NCBI GenBank assembly: GCA_902493145.1
Contig: CABUOA010000037.1
Coordinates: forward strand, 1-16,954
From: an uncultured Collinsella sp.
GTDB taxonomy: Bacteria; Actinomycetota; Coriobacteriia; Coriobacteriales; Coriobacteriaceae
Reading direction: 5' to 3'
DNA length: 16,954 nucleotides
The notes under the pieces: generated by a model
Told to the model about the DNA's origin: nothing
The model's database searches: none
Seen by the model: the letters and a program-made list of their open reading frames with translations, nothing else
Part shown: positions 1-6,253 of the stretch, piece by piece
Layout of the letters: the number at the start of each line of letters is the position of its first letter
Numbering within the stretch: the stretch's first letter is position 1
Translations under genes and position numbers: made by a program

Positions 1-200
1 CATTCCGTGCGGGTTATATGCAGGTTTGCCTGCGCACGCTATCATGTATGGGTTAGACCGCAACTATGTACCCCGTACGCGAAGGGATGCGCATGTATCT
101 GAAGATCGACATGCTCTAGCTGGACTTACCCCCGCAATGGCGCCGTGCGCCCCATCAATTCTGCCGATTTTCACCTTCACGCATATAAAGGAGTCCCGTC

Positions 201-1268
201 ATGCGCGACAAGCTCGAAAAGATCATCAAGGCCTACGAGGAGCTCGAGAAAAAGCTTTCCGACCCGGCCGTCGCCTCCGATATCAAGGAGTTCACGCGTC
301 TCAACAAGGAGTACGCGCACCAGTCCGACCTCATCGCTGCCTCGCGCGAGTACATCGGCGCGCTCGATGACATCGAGGCTGCCAAGGAAATGCTCCACGA
401 TACTACCGATGCCGATGAGAAGGAGATGCTCCAGATGGACATCTCCGAAAACGAGGCCAAGCTTCCCCAGCTCGAGGAAGACATTAAGTACATGCTCATC
501 CCGAGCGACCCCAACGACGACAAGAACACCATCGTCGAGATTCGCTCCGCCGCTGGTGGCGACGAGGCGGCCATCTTTGCCGGCGATCTGTACAAGATGT
601 ATCAGCGCTTCTGCGAGTCGCGCGGCTGGAAGACCACCGTGCTCGACTCCAGCCCCAGCGAGGCCGGCGGCTTTAAGTCCATCGAGTTCAAGGTCGAGGG
701 CGACCGCGTCTACTCCGTCATGAAGTTCGAGTCCGGCGTGCACCGCGTCCAGCGCGTTCCCAAGACCGAGTCCCAGGGCCGTATCCAGACCTCCACGGCG
801 ACCGTCGCCGTACTTCCCGAGGCCGAGGAGATCGACGTCCAGATCAACCAGTCCGACCTGCGTATCGACACCTACTGCGCTTCGGGCCCTGGCGGTCAGT
901 GCGTTAACACCACTTATTCCGCCGTGCGCATCACCCACCTGCCCACCAACACCGTGGTGCAGTCGCAGGAACAGCGCTCCCAGATCCAGAACCGCGAAGT
1001 CTGCATGCAGATGCTGCGCGCCCGTCTGTACGAGATGGAGCTCGAGAAGCAGCAGGCAGAGCTCGGTGCTGAGCGCCAGAGCCAGATCGGCCACGGCAAC
1101 CGTTCCGAGAAGATCCGTACCTACAACCAGCCCCAGGACCGCGTGACCGATCACCGCATCGGTTTCAACTCCACCTACAATGGCGTCCTCCTGGGCGACC
1201 AGCTCGGCACCGTCATCGAGGCGCTCGCCGCCGCCGAGCGTGCCGAGAAGCTGGCACAGGCCGTGTAG
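201..1268 (+). CDS. prfA: Peptide chain release factor 1 (RF1)
   Basis: RF1 recognises UAA/UAG stop codons in the ribosomal A site and triggers hydrolysis of peptidyl-tRNA in the cytoplasm. The 355-residue length is normal for the family. An N-terminal helical domain is followed by the PxT stop-codon-reading tripeptide (here PKT, residues 187-189, in RVPKTESQGR), which marks RF1 rather than RF2 (SPF). The catalytic GGQ lies at residues 231-233, and a VTDHRI segment follows near the C-terminus. AAAGGAG at 187-193 sits 7 nt before the ATG, which fixes the start. Oddities: GGQ is followed by Cys where His or Ser is common, and the usual NTTDSA reads NTTYSA. The gene encoding the methylase that modifies this Gln (prmC) is the next gene. 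The stop codon is followed with no gap by the folded repeat at 1269. Confidence 0.97.
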   Translation: MRDKLEKIIKAYEELEKKLSDPAVASDIKEFTRLNKEYAHQSDLIAASREYIGALDDIEAAKEMLHDTTDADEKEMLQMDISENEAKLPQLEEDIKYMLIPSDPNDDKNTIVEIRSAAGGDEAAIFAGDLYKMYQRFCESRGWKTTVLDSSPSEAGGFKSIEFKVEGDRVYSVMKFESGVHRVQRVPKTESQGRIQTSTATVAVLPEAEEIDVQINQSDLRIDTYCASGPGGQCVNTTYSAVRITHLPTNTVVQSQEQRSQIQNREVCMQMLRARLYEMELEKQQAELGAERQSQIGHGNRSEKIRTYNQPQDRVTDHRIGFNSTYNGVLLGDQLGTVIEALAAAERAEKLAQAV

Positions 1269-1401
1269 GTTACGCGGTTTTACAAACCGCGTAACGACTC
1301 GACGCTGCGCGCCGCCCAGAGCGACAATTTGTCATTCAAAAGGCAAGGCATGACCAGAAGGTCTATGCCTTGCCTTTTTCATGCCAACTTGTTCGCTCTG
1401 G
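1269..1401 (+). repeat. Structured intergenic element, copy 1 (multi-hairpin repeat)
   Basis: This is the first of two related folded elements in the window (the other is 16809-16949). Helix P1 pairs 1269-1280 with 1284-1295 (12 bp, loop TAC). A 5-nt spacer, the word GACGCTGC (1301-1308) and 7 nt follow. Helix P2 pairs 1316-1323 (CCAGAGCG) plus ACAA 1324-1327 with TTGT 1389-1392 plus CGCTCTGG 1394-1401, leaving T1393 bulged. Inside are a weak helix (1330-1335 with 1381-1386, one mismatch) and helix P3 (1338-1351 with 1365-1378), capped by GACC/GGTC with loop AGAA and bulged T1364. It starts directly after the prfA stop codon. Whether it acts as RNA (3' UTR, terminator) or as a mobile DNA hairpin cannot be decided here. 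Confidence 0.85.
1338..1379 (+). terminator. Probable intrinsic terminator inside repeat copy 1
   Basis: A 14-bp stem (1338-1351 with 1365-1378) is extended by a 4-bp GACC/GGTC cap. The 3' arm ends in five T's (1375-1379), which fits a Rho-independent terminator for prfA on the plus strand. The matching A-run on the 5' side means the hairpin would also look like a terminator on the minus strand. It is the inner helix of the larger repeated structure, so termination may be only part of its job. Confidence 0.55.
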
Positions 1402-1857
1402 ACGTCGCTCGCTGACATTGCCAAAACATCGGCGTTTCCTTGGTTGTCAAATGATCCGTAGGGAGTCATTGGTGACATTGCCTTGATATTTTATTCAGTC
1501 GGCTGTGATGTCATTTGAGCTGCTTACCTGCTTAAGGTAATTGACGGCATAAGTCAGCTATCGAAAATTTTGCTCAAAATATCGTTCAAGAAGTCGCGGA
1601 GCGATTTTTGATGGGTCGTGCGTCAAGCGATGTGGCAAGTTCTTGGTTAGATATTGGTCAGTTTTGGGGCAACCTTGCCAAAAGCTTGACGAATGCAAAT
1701 TTAGAGGTCAGCGAATGAACACTTTGAGCGAGCCCGGTGCAAAATTCTGGGCTGATTCTCGATAATCGCCTTCAATCGTCCCTTGCCAAGCGCTGGCCTC
1801 GCGTACAATCTGCTCCGACATTCGCGCGCCGCCCGGCGCTTAAGAGGGGAGGGCCCC
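1402..1857. other. AT-richer prfA-prmC gap with no confident gene
   Basis: This stretch is visibly richer in A and T than the flanking genes. It contains a direct repeat TGACATTGCC (1413-1422 and 1473-1482), several small inverted repeats (for example TTTTG/CAAAA near 1568-1579), and a plus-strand frame open from 1545 to the TGA at 1716-1718. Within that frame an ATG at 1611 has GGAG at 1598-1601 and would give a 35-residue peptide (MGRASSDVASSW...). I do not recognise the peptide; it may be a decayed gene fragment or chance. The last 80 bp hold a candidate promoter and the ribosome binding site of prmC. Confidence 0.5.
1783..1809 (+). promoter_or_regulatory. Candidate promoter for prmC
   Basis: TTGCCA (1783-1788) and TACAAT (1804-1809) each match five of six consensus bases of a sigma70-type promoter, but the 15-nt spacer is short. 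Transcription would start about 40 nt before the prmC ATG. The TACAAT box, preceded by CG, resembles the -10 of the atp operon (7238-7243). Confidence 0.4.
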
Positions 1858-3108
1858 ATGGCAAACGAGATCTGGACCATCAAGCGTTGTCTCGAGTGGA
1901 CCAAGGAGTACCTGGCCGAGCGCGGCGAGGAGCATCCCCGTCTTTCTGCCGAGTGGCTGCTGTGCGCGGCCACGGGCCTGGCGCGTATCGACTTGTATAT
2001 GCGCATGGACGAGACGCTCAACGCGGCCCAGCTCGAGACCATGCACGCGGCCGTCGTTCGTCGCGCCAAGGGCGAGCCGCTGCAGTACATCACCGGCAGC
2101 ACGCAGTTTCGCATGATCGACGTCGCGTGCGCCCCCGGCGTGCTCATCCCGCGCCCCGAGACCGAGATGCTCGTCGAAGAAGTCCTGAACTATCTGGATA
2201 CCGAGGTGCTGAGCCCCGAGGCTGCTGCCCGTCAGCGTGTTGAGCTGCCTTGGAACGATGAGGTCGAGCAGGCACGCAAGGCCGAGGCCGCGCTGGCCGA
2301 CGAACGCGCGACCGCCGAGCGCCGTGCTGCCAACCTGACGGCCGCCGATGAGGCTGCGCTGGGTAGCGACGTGCTCGGTAGCCGCGCCTATGCCGAGGAG
2401 CTTGCCGATCGCGAGGCCGAGGAAGCCGCCGCGCAAGCAGCAGAAGCCGAAGCCGCAAAAGCCGCCGAGCCCGAGCTCGACGAATACGACATCGCCATCG
2501 AGGGCGCCGACCAGGAGACGGTTTCAGCTCAGGATGCCGCTGCGCCTGCCCCAGCCGAGCCCCGCACTGCCCGCGTTCTCGAGGTCGGCTGCGGCACGGG
2601 CTGCATTTCGCTCTCCCTTGCCTGGGAGCGCCGCGGCCACGTTACCTGCACTGCTACCGATATCGAGCCGCGCGCCATCGACCTTGCTACCAAAAACCGT
2701 GATGCGCTTGGCCTCACGTCCGACGAGGTCGCCTTCAGCCTCACAAACCTGGTGAGCTCCATTCCCCGCGAAGAGTGGGGCACCTTTGACGTACTCGTCT
2801 CCAACCCGCCCTACATCCCCACCGATGTCATGCGCTCGCTGCCGCATGAGGTCAAGGACTTTGAGCCCGATCTGGCGCTCGAGGGCGGTGCCGACGGTCT
2901 CGATATCTTCCGCCGCCTGCTCAACGCGGCGCCCTACATGCTGCGTGCCGGCGGCCTGTTTGCCTGCGAGCTCTACGAGGGCGCGCTCGACGCCGCGGCC
3001 GAGCTCTGTCGTCAAGCAGGCCTTTCGGACGTGCGTATCGTCCACGACCTCACCGATCGCCCCCGCATTGTCCGAGCCATCGTCACCGAGCCCAAGCAAC
3101 GCCAGTAA
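1858..3108 (+). CDS. prmC: Release factor glutamine methyltransferase PrmC with large internal insertion
   Basis: PrmC uses S-adenosylmethionine to N5-methylate the Gln of the GGQ loop in RF1/RF2. The start is the ATG at 1858, preceded by AGGGGAGG; an in-frame upstream extension lacks such a site. The N-terminal helical domain (residues ~1-95) leads to PRPETE (98-103). The Rossmann methyltransferase motif EVGCGTGC is at 242-249 and the substrate-Gln-binding NPPY at 316-319. The family is usually about 280 residues; this protein has 416. The excess is one block, about residues 115-235, lying between PRPETE and the SAM motif where roughly 18 residues are usual. The block is rich in Ala and Glu, probably helical or coiled-coil, and ends in an Ala/Pro linker. 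All catalytic motifs remain, so the enzyme is probably active. The reading frame stays open through the insert. Confidence 0.95.
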   Translation: MANEIWTIKRCLEWTKEYLAERGEEHPRLSAEWLLCAATGLARIDLYMRMDETLNAAQLETMHAAVVRRAKGEPLQYITGSTQFRMIDVACAPGVLIPRPETEMLVEEVLNYLDTEVLSPEAAARQRVELPWNDEVEQARKAEAALADERATAERRAANLTAADEAALGSDVLGSRAYAEELADREAEEAAAQAAEAEAAKAAEPELDEYDIAIEGADQETVSAQDAAAPAPAEPRTARVLEVGCGTGCISLSLAWERRGHVTCTATDIEPRAIDLATKNRDALGLTSDEVAFSLTNLVSSIPREEWGTFDVLVSNPPYIPTDVMRSLPHEVKDFEPDLALEGGADGLDIFRRLLNAAPYMLRAGGLFACELYEGALDAAAELCRQAGLSDVRIVHDLTDRPRIVRAIVTEPKQRQ

Positions 3109-3122
3109 TATTTATTAACTGG

Positions 3123-3152
3123 TTAGCAAAAATTATAAATTAGTTTATAATT
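3123..3152 (+). promoter_or_regulatory. hicAB promoter overlapped by a palindromic operator
   Basis: TTAGCA (3123-3128), a 17-nt spacer and TATAAT (3146-3151) form a good promoter. A perfect inverted repeat, AATTATAAA (3131-3139), spacer TTAG, TTTATAATT (3144-3152), covers the spacer and the whole -10 box. A dimeric repressor bound here would block RNA polymerase. The HicB antitoxin encoded downstream has a DNA-binding-like C-terminus, so autorepression is the natural reading. The operator role is inferred. Confidence 0.7.
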
Positions 3153-3176
3153 AGGACGGCTGAAAGAGGTCGGCCC

Positions 3177-3362
3177 ATGCAACCTCCTACCTTTCGGGAA
3201 ATCATTGCCCTACTCAAGCACGATGGATTCGTGAAGGTCGCGCAAGTCGGTAGTCATGCTAAGTATGTTTCTGGTGACCGCGTTGTCACCGTGAACGGCT
3301 CTGGTGGTGATCGACCAAAGAAGGGCACGTGGGCAAGTATTCGTCGCCAAGCTGGATGGTAG
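3177..3362 (+). CDS. hicA: HicA-family toxin (mRNA interferase)
   Basis: HicA toxins are small double-stranded-RNA-binding-fold ribonucleases that cleave mRNA independently of the ribosome and are held inactive by HicB. This 61-residue protein has the family pattern: an N-terminal FREIIALLKHDGF helix, then VGSHAKY with the catalytic His at residue 27, a short beta strand, and a C-terminal RRQAGW close to the usual LRQAGL. The loop between (NGSGGDRPKKGTW) departs from the common VPxH...ELxxGT form. AAAGAGG (3163-3169) lies 7 nt before the ATG. It is followed after 11 bp by hicB in one transcription unit. The pair interrupts an otherwise housekeeping gene order, consistent with acquisition. Confidence 0.85.
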   Translation: MQPPTFREIIALLKHDGFVKVAQVGSHAKYVSGDRVVTVNGSGGDRPKKGTWASIRRQAGW

Positions 3363-3373
3363 TTGGAGGCAAA

Positions 3374-3820
3374 ATGAGGCAGCGATTTACCTATGACTGC
3401 GTTCTCATAAAAGAAGACGACGGTTACTGCGCTAGCTTCCCGCAGATTCCCGGCGCCTTTGCCGATGGCGATACGCGCGAAGAAGCGATTGCCCATGCCA
3501 CCGAGGCACTGATGGCGTTTTTGGCCGACGACCTCAACAACGGTTTGACTCCGGCAGGGTACGAACGCTCGGCCGAGGTCGTGGCCCTTTCAGTCGAAAT
3601 CGACCACGAGGACGCTCGGGAAGCGGCGTGCCGAACATTTAAAGACGCAGCGCTGGACCTCAAAGTCTCCGCTCCGCGGATTACCGCGCTGGTCAAAGCC
3701 GGAAAGCTCGATGTTGAACTCGTCGACGGCCGTCGGATGATAACGATAGACAGCATCGAGCGCTACGCCGCCCAAGAACGCCACGCCGGCAGGCCAAAGA
3801 AGTTCGTCGCAGTCCAATAA
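3374..3820 (+). CDS. hicB: HicB-family antitoxin with C-terminal DNA-binding segment
   Basis: HicB neutralises HicA by direct binding and usually represses its own operon. Residues 1-60 fit the HicB partial RNase H-like fold: a beta strand (FTYDCVLIKEDDG), then YCASFPQIPGAFADGDTREEA followed by an amphipathic helix. Residues ~97-135 look like a short excisionase/MerR-type helix-turn-helix (VSAPRITALVKAGKL, then GRRMITIDSIERY). The C-terminus carries a basic GRPKK, similar to an AT-hook core. The ATG at 3374 follows GGAGG (3365-3369) by 4 nt and gives 148 residues. A longer in-frame reading from 3329 would overlap hicA and lacks a ribosome binding site. The likely target is the AT-rich palindrome at 3131-3152. 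Confidence 0.85.
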   Translation: MRQRFTYDCVLIKEDDGYCASFPQIPGAFADGDTREEAIAHATEALMAFLADDLNNGLTPAGYERSAEVVALSVEIDHEDAREAACRTFKDAALDLKVSAPRITALVKAGKLDVELVDGRRMITIDSIERYAAQERHAGRPKKFVAVQ

Positions 3821-3867
3821 CCCCCTCACTTTCACCGACTACTAGAGCCGCTCACCAAACCAACATG

Positions 3868-3936
3868 CGCTCTGGGCAAATAGGTTGAACGTTTCGTGCG
3901 AGAATGCCCCACAGTAAACAAACTTGCACCAGAGCG
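3868..3936 (+). promoter_or_regulatory. Inverted repeat in the leader of the Sua5-like gene
   Basis: CGCTCTGG (3868-3875) and CCAGAGCG (3929-3936) can pair as an 8-bp stem, extended inward by CAA 3877-3879 with TTG 3924-3926. The 3' arm ends 1 nt before the AAGGGG ribosome binding site. The same two 8-mers form helix P2 of the repeat element (1316-1401 and 16858-16942), but in the opposite order. A TTGAAC hexamer (3885-3890) lies in the loop, with no clear -10 partner. Function is unknown. Confidence 0.4.
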
Positions 3937-3954
3937 TAAGGGGCTGGCATACAC

Positions 3955-4698
3955 ATGCAGACGGTCTATCGGGTATACGAGGGAACGCGCGAGCCGCATC
4001 GGCTTGCCGTCGAGCGCACGGCCGAGGTGCTCGGCCGCGGCGGCCTGGCTTTGATCCCGACCGAGACCGTCTACGGTGTCGCCGTGGCAGTCAACGCCTT
4101 CTCGGACGCCGTGCCCCAAGATACAAGCGAATTCCCATCGTGGCCGCGCGATCCGCAGGCTGCCGTCAATGGCGCCGCAGTTCCTGCGCTCGGCACCGGC
4201 TATCGCCGTATCTTCACTCTCAAGCAACGTGAACTCACGCAAACCGTCGCTTGGCTGGTCGATGGCGTCGAAGCACTCGACCGCTATGGCGTGGATATCC
4301 CGGAAGATGCCCGCATACTCGCGCGACGATGCTGGCCGGGAGCCCTGACTATCGTGGTCAAGGCAGCCCCCTGCGTGCCGACCTTTATGCGCGCTGCCGA
4401 CGACACGGTGGCACTTCGCGCTTCGGCCTCGCCCGTGGTGCAGGCGCTCATTCGCGCCTGTGGCAGCCCCCTTGCCTGCACCAGCGCCAACACGCATGGC
4501 GCGCCCGCGCCGGCAAGTTTTATCACGGTGGAGGGTCGCATCCTGGAGGGGGTCGATGTTGCCGTCGACGCCGGTGAGACCCCGTGTCGCGACGCCTCGA
4601 CCATCGTGTCGTTTCAGCACGGCGAGCTCCAGATCCTGCGCCAAGGCGCACTTCCCGCATCAGAGATCGAACGGGTCCTGTCCGACCCGATGCAATAG
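3955..4698 (+). CDS. Sua5/YciO/YrdC-family protein, probable threonylcarbamoyl-AMP synthase (divergent)
   Basis: The family makes threonylcarbamoyl-AMP from threonine, bicarbonate and ATP for the t6A37 modification of ANN-decoding tRNAs. The 247-residue protein has PTETVYGV (35-42), IFTLKQR (86-92), CWPGALT (126-132), VALRAS and CTSAN (SxN, 177-179), the hallmarks of the YrdC domain. Two departures stand out. About 35 extra residues lie between PTETVYGV and IFTLK, and the usual KxRP...P stretch reads KQRELTQTV, without the prolines. In Bacillus the equivalent gene (ywlC) also follows prmC, which supports a TsaC/Sua5 role. A shifted substrate or weakened activity is possible. The ATG at 3955 has AAGGGG 11 nt upstream, a rather long spacing. 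It is 13 bp from glpK, so the two are probably cotranscribed. Confidence 0.8.
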   Translation: MQTVYRVYEGTREPHRLAVERTAEVLGRGGLALIPTETVYGVAVAVNAFSDAVPQDTSEFPSWPRDPQAAVNGAAVPALGTGYRRIFTLKQRELTQTVAWLVDGVEALDRYGVDIPEDARILARRCWPGALTIVVKAAPCVPTFMRAADDTVALRASASPVVQALIRACGSPLACTSANTHGAPAPASFITVEGRILEGVDVAVDAGETPCRDASTIVSFQHGELQILRQGALPASEIERVLSDPMQ

Positions 4699-4711
4699 AA
4701 AGGTTTAAGCG

Positions 4712-6253
4712 ATGTCGTTGAATCTGGGCAGCCTGGGCATGGAAGATGCCTCGTTTGACTTTGGCGGTTCCTACATCATGGCGCTCGACTGCGGCACCAC
4801 CTCGGTACTTGCGACCATCGTCGACGAGTACGGATGCATCGTCGCGCAGGCACGTCGCAGCGTCAAAACCAGCTTCCCGCGTCCCGGCTGGGTGGAGCAA
4901 GACCCCATGGCGGTCCTTGCTAGCCAGATCGCCGTCATGATGGAAGTCCAGTTTAAGAGCGGTATCCACTCCGACCGCATTGCCGCCATCGGCATCTCCA
5001 ACCAGCGCGAGACCACGGTGGTCTGGGATCGCGTGAGCGGTCAGCCGATCTATAACGCTATCGTATGGCAGTGCCGCCGTACCGCACCTCTGATCGACGA
5101 GCTTGTCGAGCAGGGCGCAGAAGGGCTGGTGCGCTCCCGCACGGGACTCACGCTCGACCCGTATTTCTCGGCCTCCAAGGTGCAGTGGATTCTCGACAAC
5201 GTCGACGGCGCACGCGAAAGCGCGGCGGCGGGCGACCTCATGTTTGGCACCATCGACACCTGGCTCATCTACAACCTCACCGGCGGCCAGGTCTTTGCCA
5301 CCGACTACACCAATGCCAGCCGCACGGCACTCTTTAATATCCATACGCTCGATTGGGACGACGACCTGCTGGCACTCTTTGACGTTCCACGTTCCATGAT
5401 GCCCGAGGTTCGCTGGAGCTCGGGCGACTACGGCCGCGTCGCGAGCGACATCATGACCAACATGCCGCCCATCATGGGCGTGGCGGGTGACCAACAGGCG
5501 TCGCTGTTCGGCCACTGCTGTTTCCGTCCCGGCCAGACCAAAAACACCTATGGCACGGGTTGCTTTATGCTTATGAACACCGGCGACGAGATCGTCGAAT
5601 CCAAGAATGGCCTGGTCTCCACCATCGGTATCGCTGCGGACGGCAAAGTCAGCTATGCGCTCGAGGGCTCTATTTTTGCCGCCGGCTCAACGATGAACTG
5701 GCTTCGAAACAACATGGGCATCATCTCGAGCGTGAGCGAGTCGGCACAACTCGCCGCTTCGATTAGCGACAACGAGGGCTGCTACTTCGTTCCCGCCTTT
5801 GCGGGTTTGGGTGCTCCCTGGTGGGACCCGCATGCTCGCGGTATCGTGTGCGGTCTGACCGGCGCCTCGAGCCGTGCGACCATCGTACGTGCCGCCTGCG
5901 AATCCATGGCATATCAGAGCTACGACGTGCTGCGCGCCATGGAGCAGGACGTGGGGCTTTCGATTGAGCGCCTGTCTGTCGATGGCGGTGCCTCGCGCAA
6001 CGAGTTCATCATGCAATTCCAGGCCGACCTGCTGGATATCCCCGTGCTGCAATGCGAGACGGTGGAGACCACGGCAATCGGTGCCGCGTACTTGGCGGGT
6101 CTTGCCGTCGGCTATTGGGAAGACCTGGAAGAGCTGGAGCAAAATGCCCAGATCGTTAGGACCTTCCTTCCCCACATGTCCGCCGAGCGCCGCGAACAAA
6201 ACCTTGCGGGCTGGTGTGATGCAGTCAGGCGCTCGCTCAGTACCGCACAGTAG
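4712..6253 (+). CDS. glpK: Glycerol kinase (FGGY family)
   Basis: It phosphorylates glycerol to sn-glycerol 3-phosphate with ATP, feeding lipid synthesis and glycolysis. The 513-residue protein aligns by eye along its whole length with E. coli GlpK. Glycerol-contact residues are present: Arg99-Glu100 in NQRET, Tyr151 in DPYFSASK, and Asp260-Gln261 in GVAGDQQASLFG. NTYGTGCFMLMNTG and VDGGASRNEFIMQFQAD of the ATP lobe are also present. The first phosphate loop is altered: DCGTTSVLA (26-34) in place of the usual DQGTTSSRA, losing the Arg that contacts ATP phosphates in E. coli. The GGKGGTR loop that binds the inhibitor fructose 1,6-bisphosphate in E. coli is absent. AGAAAGG (4697-4703) precedes the ATG by 8 nt; the N-terminus is about 16 residues longer than in E. 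coli. Confidence 0.92.
   Translation: MSLNLGSLGMEDASFDFGGSYIMALDCGTTSVLATIVDEYGCIVAQARRSVKTSFPRPGWVEQDPMAVLASQIAVMMEVQFKSGIHSDRIAAIGISNQRETTVVWDRVSGQPIYNAIVWQCRRTAPLIDELVEQGAEGLVRSRTGLTLDPYFSASKVQWILDNVDGARESAAAGDLMFGTIDTWLIYNLTGGQVFATDYTNASRTALFNIHTLDWDDDLLALFDVPRSMMPEVRWSSGDYGRVASDIMTNMPPIMGVAGDQQASLFGHCCFRPGQTKNTYGTGCFMLMNTGDEIVESKNGLVSTIGIAADGKVSYALEGSIFAAGSTMNWLRNNMGIISSVSESAQLAASISDNEGCYFVPAFAGLGAPWWDPHARGIVCGLTGASSRATIVRAACESMAYQSYDVLRAMEQDVGLSIERLSVDGGASRNEFIMQFQADLLDIPVLQCETVETTAIGAAYLAGLAVGYWEDLEELEQNAQIVRTFLPHMSAERREQNLAGWCDAVRRSLSTAQ

Noticed and set aside
26..370. 114-codon plus-strand frame before and into prfA
   Set aside because: It runs through the prfA ribosome binding site into another frame of prfA and has no ribosome binding site or recognisable domain; 1-186 shows only a small 5-bp hairpin (20-33).
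177..1154. Long minus-strand open frame opposite prfA
   Set aside because: It is an antisense shadow of a GC-rich gene; the Leu/Val/Gly/Asp-heavy composition mirrors the prfA codons, and the plus strand has the full RF1 motifs.
1269..1401. Reading the element as a CRISPR array or tRNA
   Set aside because: There are no regularly spaced repeats, and the fold lacks cloverleaf features such as a T-arm and acceptor end.
3885..3890. TTGAAC as -35 of a Sua5-gene promoter
   Set aside because: No convincing -10 at 16-18 nt spacing, so not called as a promoter.
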